A stretch of 64,000 nt of DNA from Candidatus Bathyarchaeota archaeon (lineage in GTDB: Archaea > Thermoproteota > Bathyarchaeia > TCS64): positions 1-64,000 of the forward strand of contig JAOZHP010000088.1 of the NCBI GenBank assembly GCA_026014815.1, given 5' to 3'. This document shows, in pieces, positions 43,703-51,905 of the stretch. The translations under genes were made by a program, and so were the position numbers. Every line of letters starts with the position of its first letter. Within the stretch, counting starts at the first letter, position 1. The notes under the pieces were generated by a model, which was given only the letters and a program-made list of their open reading frames with translations, was not told where the DNA came from and ran no database searches.

Positions 43703-44932
43703 TTAGGTGTTGGAGGCGTTTGCCTTGGATATCTGCATGGCTGCTGTGGGGTATAGAGCGACTAAGGCATCATCGCTGTGGGTTTCCTCAAGCATCTTCC
43801 GGGCTTTCTGCCATGACTTGACCCATTGGCTTCCCTCACCATAATAATATTCATCCATCTTGGCTATCTGTGGGGTGACGCAGATGACTCTGTTCATTTT
43901 CCATGGTTTCTTGATGTATGTGGTCTTGGTCCATCCTCTGCCCCCAAAGTCTGTTCCGAACCTGCCGTTATAGTGGTGGACCCTGCATCCTTCGGGTGTG
44001 TAGAGGAGGAACACCATGTCTCCTCCTTCACGAACCGAGTCGTTGAGGAGGTGGTACGCCTTGTAACCCTCGTTGGCCATGGGGTACCCGTTGCCTATGA
44101 CTATGTCGGCGTCCTTCACAATCTCTGTGGCGTAGTGGCGTCGTGCTATCTTCACGCCCTCCCTGTGGGCGTCAACCACATCACCGCATACGAGGTCAGC
44201 CACGTCGCAGTCAGCGTTCATGAACGCGTTGATCACGAAATCAACTCCTGCTGCTCTTGCTGCTTCCTCAGAATCGAGGCGTCTGACGTTTTCCAAGACC
44301 TTTCCGGGTCCTGTGCCGTCTCTGATCCTGTGGTTATGGGTGATGCTGTCGATGCCTGCTACTCCGGGGAGGATCATCTTGCTACCGCCTCCGAACCCGT
44401 ACCCGAAGTGAGGCATCATGACTCCAAGGGTGATTTTGAGGTCGCAGTTCATCACTTCAGTGTTGATGTGGATAGGTGTCCCGTGGCTTGTCTCCCCAAG
44501 GTCGACGAGGTTCTCGTAGCAGTTATGGTTGAAAACCAGATACCTCTTAGGGGTCTCTGGGCCTAGTTTCTTCTGGAAATCGAAGAGAAGCCTTCCACCG
44601 TGGGCTCCGGTAGCCATCATGAAGACTATTTGGTCGTCGTTTAGGCCTCCCTTGTGTAGTTCATTGAGGACCGCGGGTAACATCTGGTATTGTTTGGTTG
44701 GCCTGGTCATGTCGTCTATTACGATAACGCATCTCTGTTTTCCCTTGGCGAGGTCGCTTAGCTGCGGCGTGCCAACAGGGTTCTGGAGTTTTTCCGCAAA
44801 CTCCCTGTCCGAGAGTTTTGGTGAGTCGTGACCAATCATCTTCTGCTCCTTGACTGTCCATCTCTCCGGGAAGCCGAGTTTCTCAGGTTTCCATCCATAG
44901 AACTCCCATGCGGGTACGTCGAAAGTGTTCAT
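43703..44932 (-). CDS. LarA-like (DUF2088) racemase-family protein
   Basis: From the ATG at 44932 (the track uses an upstream TTG) the protein has 409 aa. It shows CVIVIDDMTRPTKQYQMLP (DxxRPT), MMATGAHGG, and MPHFGYGFGGGSKMILPGVAGIDS, the hallmarks of the lactate racemase/DUF2088 family. Lactate racemase uses a nickel-pincer nucleotide made by LarB, LarC and LarE; those genes are absent from the window. Family members also racemise other alpha-hydroxy acids, so the substrate is open. Single gene, convergent with the DUF362 gene. Confidence 0.85.
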   Translation of the reverse strand: MNTFDVPAWEFYGWKPEKLGFPERWTVKEQKMIGHDSPKLSDREFAEKLQNPVGTPQLSDLAKGKQRCVIVIDDMTRPTKQYQMLPAVLNELHKGGLNDDQIVFMMATGAHGGRLLFDFQKKLGPETPKRYLVFNHNCYENLVDLGETSHGTPIHINTEVMNCDLKITLGVMMPHFGYGFGGGSKMILPGVAGIDSITHNHRIRDGTGPGKVLENVRRLDSEEAARAAGVDFVINAFMNADCDVADLVCGDVVDAHREGVKIARRHYATEIVKDADIVIGNGYPMANEGYKAYHLLNDSVREGGDMVFLLYTPEGCRVHHYNGRFGTDFGGRGWTKTTYIKKPWKMNRVICVTPQIAKMDEYYYGEGSQWVKSWQKARKMLEETHSDDALVALYPTAAMQISKANASNT

Positions 44933-45024
44933 GGTCAATACTCTGCGTGTCCTGTAATAAAATAAGTGTCAGGCGATGAAAAAACTGGATAAATTCCATT
45001 GGATAAGAAAATGGTTAGAGGAAT

Positions 45025-46197
45025 TTACTCCTCTATGATCTCGACGTTGGCTCGTGGCACCATGACCACTTCGCCGCCATCTAGCTCGATGTTCACCACG
45101 CGGACCATGGACTCGGACTCAAGCCTCTGAAGCTCTACCGGGAGGCTGTGTACCTTCCCTATGGCTCCAAAGTATGGCTGCCTGATGATTCTGATGGGTG
45201 TACCGGCGATCATGCCACTGCTTAGCGCCTCCGACTCCTCGTCCTCTTGGATTTCGTGGGGAATGATGATCTCGGGTCTGAGTACCCCTGCCCTGATCTG
45301 AGTAGCGCCGTTAACCGCGGCCTGTTTTCCCTCAAATTCCTTGAGTAGGTCAAAGGTTCTCTGACTCATACTCATCTTCCCGAATCCCTCGGTGATGATG
45401 ATTGTTAAACCAACCTCCTCGGTACCTGTAATGGCGACACCGATTTCTTCTCCAGTGAAGGTTGTGAGATCGTCGTGTCTGACTCCGCCGCTGACGATGG
45501 CTGAGACCCCAATGTCCGCTGCTTTTCTTAGGGCATCGAGGGTGACCTGGCTTCCGCCAATGAGGACACTGCCTTTGTGATCAGCGGTAATCATGTCAGC
45601 ATCTAGGATTTCGGTGTTGTTTTTGGCTATGACGTGTAGGGGGCCGTGTACCTCGCCGCCTATGCCGAAGATGCCCTGAATGAAGGCGGCGCTAGTCTCG
45701 ATGACCGCGCCTTCCCGGGGCATGACCTCCACAACTGTCCCCGGGATATATGCGTCTACCTCTACTGGGATTGGTACGCCTCTGATGATCACCTGTCCGG
45801 TGATATCACTGATACTCTCAATGGTTCCATCTACAGGTGATTCGACGCGTTTCTTGATGAGACCGAAGAGGGCGCTGTAATACCCTATGAGTTCACCTTT
45901 CTCAACTGTTTCTCCCAGTTGTTTCGTCATGTACCTTGGGACATCCTCTGGCTCAAGACCGAGGATCATGCCCATCTTGATGATATGTGGGTCTCCGCTG
46001 ATCTCTGTTCTGGCCACGATCTCATTGTACTCTATCTTGTCGCCGACCTTGAGGAAAACCTCTCCCATGATGGGGAGTCTTCTCGTCTTGTCGACTGTCA
46101 TGGTTCTCTTGACTTTCAAGCCGGGTGTGTAGGCGTGAGCCTCCTCTGTCTCGGCTTCCTCTCCGTTGGTTATGTTTTCAATTGCTTTGTCTACCAT
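45025..46197 (-). CDS. Module B barrel-sandwich-type protein downstream of the MutL-like ATPase (390 aa)
   Basis: Soluble 390-aa protein. Residues about 105-145 (KGELIGYYSALFGLIKKRVESPVDGTIESISD) resemble a biotinyl/lipoyl-like barrel-sandwich hybrid, but without the modifiable Lys motif. The middle holds GPLHVIAKNNTEILDADMITADHKGSVLIGG and SVSAIVSGGV-like Gly-rich repeats. The C terminus (about 330-390) has a beta-rich end that may be KOW- or SH3-like (IGKVHSLPVELQ). It starts one base within the MutL-like stop (TAATG) and ends its operon. I know of no function for this family; it travels with MutL-like and DUF6754-like genes. Confidence 0.65.
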   Translation of the reverse strand: MVDKAIENITNGEEAETEEAHAYTPGLKVKRTMTVDKTRRLPIMGEVFLKVGDKIEYNEIVARTEISGDPHIIKMGMILGLEPEDVPRYMTKQLGETVEKGELIGYYSALFGLIKKRVESPVDGTIESISDITGQVIIRGVPIPVEVDAYIPGTVVEVMPREGAVIETSAAFIQGIFGIGGEVHGPLHVIAKNNTEILDADMITADHKGSVLIGGSQVTLDALRKAADIGVSAIVSGGVRHDDLTTFTGEEIGVAITGTEEVGLTIIITEGFGKMSMSQRTFDLLKEFEGKQAAVNGATQIRAGVLRPEIIIPHEIQEDEESEALSSGMIAGTPIRIIRQPYFGAIGKVHSLPVELQRLESESMVRVVNIELDGGEVVMVPRANVEIIEE

Positions 46198-48032
46198 TAG
46201 ATCAACGCCTCCAGCTTATTCTCATTATATAACTCAAGTGACTTGAACCATTTCAGTAGGAGTTCTTTTCTTGCTGTCTCTTCCTCGGGTAGGTATATTG
46301 GTCTCCCACGTGCGTCTATCATTACACCGGCTACTCCGCCTGCGACGGTTGCCTCCCGTTCCTTACCGGGGCCTGCCCCTACATCGAACTCCTTTTCGGG
46401 AGTGATGTGGACTTTTGCCTCCTCGTCTGGGCCAAGCTTCATAAGCTTGATCTCGCCGAAGGTCATCTCCTCTTTAACTATCTTTCCATCGGGCATAGTC
46501 ATCTCGATTGTCATGCAGGGGTCGCCAAACTTCCCATTACCTGTTGCAGCGATGTTGGTTCCCATCCTGACGAGGCAGTCCTTGTCGAAGATGTTCCACG
46601 CCGCTTCACGGTAGACTGTGCTCAGTACGCCGATGTGTGGCATCATGAATACGCTGTCCTGGTACATCCTTGTGATGCCTTCAGGTTGCCACGCGTCCGT
46701 GAGGATGAACATGCTCTGGACACGTCGCGGTGCATGGCTTAAAAGCCCGCCTGTCCCTGCGCATATGGCGATATCCATCATCTTTACGTAGCTATCCTCG
46801 ACGGCTTGCTCGAACATGTCGCTGATGGTTCGCTCCAGTTGTACGCCCTTAAGCCTTGTAGCTATGGTTCTGTGATGTTGCAGGCCGAGTCGTAGCGCTT
46901 CACGTGCTACGCTGTGCTCCACTATGAGGTCCTCCAGTGTTTGGGGGATGGTGGTAGGCCTGATCATCTTATTCATGAGGCGGCTTGCCACTTCCTCCTT
47001 GTCTAAGTTGAAGGGTATCCACCGCATTATGTTCTCGATGCCGGCCTCCTTCATGACGTTGGTCACGCTGTAGCTCATTCCCAGGTTGGCTGAGACGCTT
47101 CTGACGAACCTTCCGTCAACAATTGAGTACACGTTTGTGGTTGCCCCGCCGAGGCCTACACCCAGGACATTCATTTTGTAGGAGTTGGAGATGAGTTGCA
47201 TGGCCATTCCCTCGCCTGCGGGAGTTGGCATGATGTCTACGTCTGTCCACTTCATCAGCCGTGTGTATCCCGGTGCGTGGCTCATGACGTGCTCCATGAA
47301 GAGCTCGTGGACAGCTCGCCTAGCTGGCTCAGTGTTCTCCTGCTCTAGTACGGGCCTGATGTTGTCCACCATGTCGAGTGCGAAGCCCTCTTTGAGTAGC
47401 TCCTCGATCTGAGGACGGAGTGTCTTGTTGCCTGCGTATACGATGGGTAGCTGATAGGCGACTCCAAGTCTGGGCTTTGGCTCGGCGGCCTTGATGAGCT
47501 CAGCGATCTCCATGACATGGCTGCTTGCTCCCCCGTCGGTGCCACCTGCCATGAGTATCATGTCAGGTCTGAGGCTCCTGATCATCCTGATCTTTTGGTA
47601 GACCTGCCTGCCGTCGTCCCTGGCGATGACGTCCATGACGATGGCTCCTGCGCCGAGTGCCGCTCTGTTGGCGCTCGCAGCGGTCATTGACTTGATTAGT
47701 CCACTGACCATCATCTGCAGTCCACCACCGGCGCTGCTAGTAGTGACGTATAGATCAACTCCCTTCTCGCCGTCGTAGGGCAGGATTAGTCCGCTGCCAT
47801 CAGGGGCTAGAAGCTTGTGCCCAGTCAGTTCCTCGACCTCTCGCACTGCGTTCTGAACCCCCATTGTAACGTCCTCGTAGGGGGCTTCTACTGTGGTTGG
47901 TGCTTCTCCTGCTACTAGGAAACGCCATTCACCATCTTTGAGGTGGAAGAGTCGGGCTTTGGTGGTTGTGCTTCCGACATCGGTTGCAATAATGTATTGC
48001 ATCTCTTCTGTAGACTTTTTGAGGGTAGCCAT
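46197..48032 (-). CDS. MutL/GlmL-family actin-like ATPase (611 aa)
   Basis: 611-aa member of the MutL (GlmL, glutamate mutase reactivator-like) family, not the DNA-repair protein. The ATPase phosphate-1 loop is YIIATDVGSTTTKARLFHL; LMAGGTDGGASSHVMEIA is the second characteristic region, and GVGLGGATTNVYSI the phosphate-2-like loop. Known GlmL proteins are shorter; this one has extra C-terminal sequence. No GlmS or GlmE gene lies near, and the neighbours are membrane proteins, so I infer an ATPase subunit of the membrane module. Start ATG 48032, with a TATA-like box about 34 nt before it; Met11 is an alternative start. Confidence 0.85.
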   Translation of the reverse strand: MATLKKSTEEMQYIIATDVGSTTTKARLFHLKDGEWRFLVAGEAPTTVEAPYEDVTMGVQNAVREVEELTGHKLLAPDGSGLILPYDGEKGVDLYVTTSSAGGGLQMMVSGLIKSMTAASANRAALGAGAIVMDVIARDDGRQVYQKIRMIRSLRPDMILMAGGTDGGASSHVMEIAELIKAAEPKPRLGVAYQLPIVYAGNKTLRPQIEELLKEGFALDMVDNIRPVLEQENTEPARRAVHELFMEHVMSHAPGYTRLMKWTDVDIMPTPAGEGMAMQLISNSYKMNVLGVGLGGATTNVYSIVDGRFVRSVSANLGMSYSVTNVMKEAGIENIMRWIPFNLDKEEVASRLMNKMIRPTTIPQTLEDLIVEHSVAREALRLGLQHHRTIATRLKGVQLERTISDMFEQAVEDSYVKMMDIAICAGTGGLLSHAPRRVQSMFILTDAWQPEGITRMYQDSVFMMPHIGVLSTVYREAAWNIFDKDCLVRMGTNIAATGNGKFGDPCMTIEMTMPDGKIVKEEMTFGEIKLMKLGPDEEAKVHITPEKEFDVGAGPGKEREATVAGGVAGVMIDARGRPIYLPEEETARKELLLKWFKSLELYNENKLEALI

Positions 48033-48060
48033 ATTGATTCAATATTGGTCGCAGCCACAT

Positions 48061-48072
48061 ACGAATAAGGTT
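48061..48072 (-). promoter_or_regulatory. TATA-like promoter of the MutL-like operon
   Basis: The minus strand reads AACCTTATTCGT about 34 nt before the ATG at 48032. The ATPase and the barrel-sandwich gene may therefore have their own transcript, in addition to read-through from the 139-aa gene. Confidence 0.4.
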
Positions 48073-48102
48073 TTCTGATATATTCGATTAAAATGAACTC
48101 GA

Positions 48103-48522
48103 TTAAAACGGAAAGAAGCGGCGCCAGCCTTTTCGCTCTGTTGTATTCTCTGTCGGTACTTTTTCTGGTTCCTCTACAGGCTCTGTGGTCTCCCCCACGG
48201 GTTCCTCTTCTTCGGACTCGTACTCACCTTGAGCCATGGCTTCAAGGAGATCGATGAGCTTGTCAATGTTTTTCCTGTCCTCAAACACTAGAATGAGTTT
48301 CTCTCCGAGGAGGTTAAAGTCTGGGCCGAGGGCGGGCATGAAGGGTGAAAGTGTTAATCGGCTTAGTTCTCCGCCTACGTAGACCATGGGTTTTATGCTC
48401 TCCAAGGTCATGATGGCTACGGTCTCCATCCCATAGAGGTGGATTCGCTCTGCAGTCTTTCGAAGTATCTCCTCTATCTCTTCCTCGGGTACCTCTATGT
48501 CTCCGGTTTGGAATCTACTCAT
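48103..48522 (-). CDS. Module B soluble protein with conserved C-terminal tail (139 aa)
   Basis: Counterpart of the 131-aa module A protein. An N-terminal acidic stretch (EEEIEEILRKTAERIH) leads into LYGMETVAIMTLESIKPMVYVGG and GEKLILVFEDRKNIDKLIDLLEAMA. A 30-residue Glu/Pro/Thr linker then ends in ERKGWRRFFPF. The core and the last eleven residues match the module A protein; the linker does not. No TM segment and no known family. It lies 35 nt after the four-TM gene and 70 nt before the MutL-like gene. Confidence 0.68.
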   Translation of the reverse strand: MSRFQTGDIEVPEEEIEEILRKTAERIHLYGMETVAIMTLESIKPMVYVGGELSRLTLSPFMPALGPDFNLLGEKLILVFEDRKNIDKLIDLLEAMAQGEYESEEEEPVGETTEPVEEPEKVPTENTTERKGWRRFFPF

Positions 48523-48557
48523 CTCGATTAGTATTCGGATGTGGTCGATTTAAAGTA

Positions 48558-48956
48558 TTATACTTCCACTTCCCTCTTAGGCTTCCGCGGTTTGAGCCGC
48601 TGTCTAGTAGTGATGTATCCCGATGTGAATCCTCCCAACAGGAAAAAAACCAGAAGTACACCGAAGAAACTAGCTTGGTTTCCCTGTGTGAACGCGAGAA
48701 GGCTCACGACTGTAAAGATCCATGATATTATGGCGCTTTTCAACCCGGTTGGTAGCTGATTTCTGCTGGTTCGTTTACAGATCATGCCTGAAGGTAAGAG
48801 ACCGCCGAGATAGAAGAAGACGAATGCTAGTATCCATGGGGCGTTATAGAGTGTCTTGACCCTGATCCAGAAATAAACTATACCATACGACAGCACGGCC
48901 CCTGCCATGTAGTCTGTTGTGCTCGGTTTTTTCGACTGGTCGCTCAAGTGTATCAT
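48558..48956 (-). CDS. Module B four-TM membrane protein (132 aa)
   Basis: Four hydrophobic segments, N-terminal TDYMAGAVLSYGIVYFWI and a basic C terminus TTRQRLKPRKPKREVEV. Collinear with the 157-aa module A protein but without its acidic Pro-rich N-terminal extension. Two small proteins at 52361-53287 have a similar layout. No known family. A T-rich terminator lies between this gene and the upstream 206-aa gene, so it starts a second transcript within module B. Confidence 0.65.
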   Translation of the reverse strand: MIHLSDQSKKPSTTDYMAGAVLSYGIVYFWIRVKTLYNAPWILAFVFFYLGGLLPSGMICKRTSRNQLPTGLKSAIISWIFTVVSLLAFTQGNQASFFGVLLVFFLLGGFTSGYITTRQRLKPRKPKREVEV

Positions 48957-48989
48957 TTATGTGAGGTTTGCTCTGCATAAGAGTTTTAA

Positions 48990-49010
48990 TATGAATAAAA
49001 AAGGGGGATA
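48990..49010 (-). terminator. Oligo-T terminator of the module B membrane run
   Basis: The minus strand reads TATCCCCCTTTTTTATTCAT about 10-25 nt after the stop of the 206-aa gene at 49021. Confidence 0.55.
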
Positions 49011-49020
49011 GAAGTTTCCA

Positions 49021-49641
49021 TTAGATGATTTGTAACCATTCCCTCAACAGGAAGATAATTCTGCCTTGGTACATTCCGAATCTGCTCATGACAGTGTTAC
49101 CGAAGCTGGCTCCGAAAGCTAGTAGCATCATCCAGCGCCCGATCTTTGGCACTATCCCGATGGCGCCCTCATGTATCTTTTCCTGCGTGAAGATGAAGTG
49201 ACTGATTGAAGTTACTACACCAACGAAGGTGATGAGAGCGTTGACTGTGCCTAAAGCATCTGATTTTATCAGTGGTGACGCTGTGGCGGCTACCTGTACA
49301 ATGAAGTCGCTGTGGATGGCTGCTCTGATACTGATCCCTATGCCGTTGCCTACAAGGAAGGCGATGGGGTATCTGTATAGCCAGTAGTAGTCTCTGTGGA
49401 ATCTCGCGTATAGCAGAATCCCTAGCAGGAAGGCGACGCTGTATATCATCTCCCCCTGCATTATGTGGGTCCAGCCGTAGTCTCTGATGTTCTTGACGCC
49501 CATTACTATGGTGTGACCAGCTGCGACGCCGATGAACGTGTTCTCGGCGAACTTAAACACAACGTTGTCTCTGAAAGCGTAGCTTGTTGCGGCTATCGTG
49601 AAGAAGGCTGCTATCCATATCTGTGGATCTACTGATACCAT
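49021..49641 (-). CDS. Module B polytopic membrane protein (206 aa)
   Basis: About six TM segments. It has VFKFAENTFIGVAAG, LGILLYARFHRDYYWLYRYPIAFLVGNGIGISIRA, and a C-terminal GRWMMLLAFGASFGNTVMSRFGMYQGR. The last region parallels GRLFIMIALGAYFGNTVLFRFTMLTGR of the module A protein (29765-30400), so the pair are clear paralogues. Last gene of the module B membrane run and directly abutting the upstream gene. Confidence 0.75.
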   Translation of the reverse strand: MVSVDPQIWIAAFFTIAATSYAFRDNVVFKFAENTFIGVAAGHTIVMGVKNIRDYGWTHIMQGEMIYSVAFLLGILLYARFHRDYYWLYRYPIAFLVGNGIGISIRAAIHSDFIVQVAATASPLIKSDALGTVNALITFVGVVTSISHFIFTQEKIHEGAIGIVPKIGRWMMLLAFGASFGNTVMSRFGMYQGRIIFLLREWLQII

Positions 49642-50478
49642 TTAGCTCGCCTCCCCTTTGCCTCTTGTCATCCAGAACGAGACGTTCCCGATCAGAATGA
49701 AGATTAGTACTAGTGCCTGTGTGAAGCTCAGAATGTCGCTACTGACGATTGCGTCTCCGGGGTGACCCGTGAGGAACTCTAGGTCAGCGGCACCCTTAAT
49801 GCCGTCCATGATTCCCAGTATTTGTCCCGAGTCATAGTAGGGCTTGATGCTTGTCGTCATCATGCTTAGGCAGCCTCCGAGTACGTCTGCATTGTACTGG
49901 CTGTAGGCTTGGTAGACCCAGCCCTCAGCTGTACCTCCTGCAGTTGTCATGTAAGCTACTAGGTCAAAGTCATCTGCACCGTTAACATTGTCCATGATTG
50001 ATAGGCTGTCTACTGATGTGCCTTCATAGTCAACAGATACGAGAGCCTTGAGGTCTCCAAGCACTCCTGCCATGGCTGTCTGGCCGCCGGCGATGTAACC
50101 GAGGAATACATAGTCTTCACCGTAGACTGCACCATAGTTTTGCTCAGGTTTGACACCTTCCATGACCAATGGATACATCATTGAACCCTCAAGGGCTGTA
50201 GCCATCATCACTATTTTGAGATCTTTCTCAAACATCTGGTGGAAGGCCGCGATGTTTCCCGGGCCAAGGCTTGGGTAGCCTCCTGAACCGTAGCCGACGT
50301 CGAAGAGGACAACTGAGCCCGCCGGAAGTGCATCAACAGTATTGTACCATGCTCTAGACATGTCTCCTGTAAAAAGAGGAAGACCCAGAGGGTTCATGGC
50401 AGGTATTATCATAGCTATTAGGACTAGACCCATGACTATCTCACGGGGAAGTGATGTCATTTTTTCCCATATTGACAT
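49642..50478 (-). CDS. Module B protein with N- and C-terminal TM segments and outside domain (278 aa)
   Basis: I place the start at ATG 50478, behind GGGAGGCGATAAAA; the track start at 50607 would add 43 residues that overlap the upstream gene. A TM segment near residues 12-30 and one near 250-270 flank the domain with VVLFDVGYGSGGYPSLG, AVYGEDYVFLGYIAGGQTA and a region ending DAIVSSDILSF. The YGEDYVFLGYI.GG block is shared with module A. A binding or receptor domain outside the cell is an inference from topology only. Confidence 0.72.
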   Translation of the reverse strand: MSIWEKMTSLPREIVMGLVLIAMIIPAMNPLGLPLFTGDMSRAWYNTVDALPAGSVVLFDVGYGSGGYPSLGPGNIAAFHQMFEKDLKIVMMATALEGSMMYPLVMEGVKPEQNYGAVYGEDYVFLGYIAGGQTAMAGVLGDLKALVSVDYEGTSVDSLSIMDNVNGADDFDLVAYMTTAGGTAEGWVYQAYSQYNADVLGGCLSMMTTSIKPYYDSGQILGIMDGIKGAADLEFLTGHPGDAIVSSDILSFTQALVLIFILIGNVSFWMTRGKGEAS

Positions 50479-50480
50479 TT

Positions 50481-51116
50481 TTATCGCCTCCCTAGATAGC
50501 CTGTCTCCATTCCGAGCAGTGTCCTGATTCCAAGTACTACTGCTCCCATACCAATGCCTATACGGATACCTCTGTATGCTCCGCTTACGATGGGACCAAA
50601 TATCCACTCACGTGTATAGAAGAGTCCCGGGAACGTAGCGGCGAGGGCGGGTGTGTTGCCCATTATGACTAGTACAGCTGTGATGAACAATAGAGCTGCA
50701 TCAAAGTTTCTCGCTCGTAGCACTTTGTAAGAACCATAAGCCATGTAGAACGCCAAGCTACTGTACATCGTTGCGCCTAGAGGCAGATAGATTGCGTTGT
50801 AGATCCAAGAATATGTTGGACCCGCATCGTATTGACCTGTTCCTAATCCAACGACAATGAACATAGCCATCATTAACAAGAGCCACCCACTGAACATCCA
50901 ATCAGTGCCTCCACTACGTTGACTTATTCGTTTACCGTGGACACGTAACAGGTTGACTGCTCCGAGGCCGAGAGCGAAGCCTTGTATGACGACGCCCCAG
51001 TTCTTGATTAAGGTGAACGTGTCTGTGATTACCTGTACTCCTGTGTAGTAGTCGAGAACCGCGATGATTCCGATTAGGAACGTGATTGCTAAGGGTATAT
51101 CTCTTCTATAATCCAT
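50481..51116 (-). CDS. Module B polytopic membrane protein (211 aa)
   Basis: About six TM segments, with LGLGAVNLLR, YLPLGATMYSSLAFYM, VLRARNFDAALLFI, MGNTPALA and IRTLLGMETGYLG. Each has a match in the 217-aa module A protein, in the same order. No known family. Its ATG lies 6 nt after the DUF6754-like gene. The outside-domain gene starts 2 nt after its stop, so all four genes of the run are tightly packed. Confidence 0.74.
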   Translation of the reverse strand: MDYRRDIPLAITFLIGIIAVLDYYTGVQVITDTFTLIKNWGVVIQGFALGLGAVNLLRVHGKRISQRSGGTDWMFSGWLLLMMAMFIVVGLGTGQYDAGPTYSWIYNAIYLPLGATMYSSLAFYMAYGSYKVLRARNFDAALLFITAVLVIMGNTPALAATFPGLFYTREWIFGPIVSGAYRGIRIGIGMGAVVLGIRTLLGMETGYLGRR

Positions 51117-51122
51117 TCATAA

Positions 51123-51905
51123 TCACCTCGATAACAACTCCGCTATTATGTTGACGCCGACACTGGCGAGTAAAGCACCTAGTATTGAGAGACCTATGGC
51201 TGCAAATTTGAACCAGTCTTGAGCTGCGATGCTACCAATCTGCTGAGGGTCACCTGAGACATATGCTCCAGCAGCGAATATCTCTTCGCCGATAAGCACG
51301 TAATCACAGAGGGCCGCGAAGAATGGTATCTGGTATGTTCTAGCTGTGCCGCCTACCTGCATTGCTCCTACCCTGTCAAAGGTCTCGGCAAACATCATTG
51401 ACTCGGCCCAGAACGGTCCAATCATGATGTTTCCCGCCGGCTTCATACGAGCCGCCATACCTATGATCCCGCTTGCCCAGGCGAACTGGGTTCCTGAGAG
51501 GTAGGGAAGTTGTTCGTCGACATCGATCTCATCTAGTTTTCCCTCTACTCTGTAAGCATCTCTCACTACCTCTATTGCGACTGGCATGACGTCTACTCTT
51601 GCCTGTGGGGCATAGAGTTTGGCGCCAAGTTTCGCGCAGAGGCCTGAGACGTAGCTTAGTATGCTGAGGCCTGCGATTGTCTGTGTTGCGTATATGTCAG
51701 TGAACTGGCCCATGCCGATGATGTCGAAGACTGGGCGCCCCATCTCAACGGAGCGGCCGATGACTTCCTCAATGGCGTCTAGGCCAGCAATTCGTCGTAT
51801 CTTAATCTTTCCTTCCTTACCCATACCGATAGCGATGTAGGTCGCTACCCAGGTGAGGATGAAAGCAATTAATGGAATTATTCTTCCTTCTGTTAGTAAT
51901 GCCAT
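51123..51905 (-). CDS. Module B DUF6754-like membrane protein (260 aa)
   Basis: First gene of the module B membrane run, exactly as long as its module A paralogue. N-terminal TM segment, then LDAIEEVIGRSVEMGRPVFD, SGTQFAWASGIIGMAARM, NIMIGPFWAESMMFAE, MQVGGTARTYQIPFFAAL and CDYVLIGEEIFAAGAYVSGDP, then a C-terminal TM segment. The large middle domain is probably on one side of the membrane. I recognise the pattern as DUF6754-like, from memory and without a search. CGGAGAATATCAAAAATG gives a weak ribosome-binding site. Confidence 0.75.
   Translation of the reverse strand: MALLTEGRIIPLIAFILTWVATYIAIGMGKEGKIKIRRIAGLDAIEEVIGRSVEMGRPVFDIIGMGQFTDIYATQTIAGLSILSYVSGLCAKLGAKLYAPQARVDVMPVAIEVVRDAYRVEGKLDEIDVDEQLPYLSGTQFAWASGIIGMAARMKPAGNIMIGPFWAESMMFAETFDRVGAMQVGGTARTYQIPFFAALCDYVLIGEEIFAAGAYVSGDPQQIGSIAAQDWFKFAAIGLSILGALLASVGVNIIAELLSR

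Noticed and set aside
43826-44566. 246-aa forward ORF opposite the LarA-like gene
   Set aside because: The LarA-like motifs on the other strand are unambiguous.
46197-48032. DNA mismatch repair MutL
   Set aside because: The name is shared by chance. Motifs are those of the actin-like GlmL family, not of the GHKL mismatch-repair protein.
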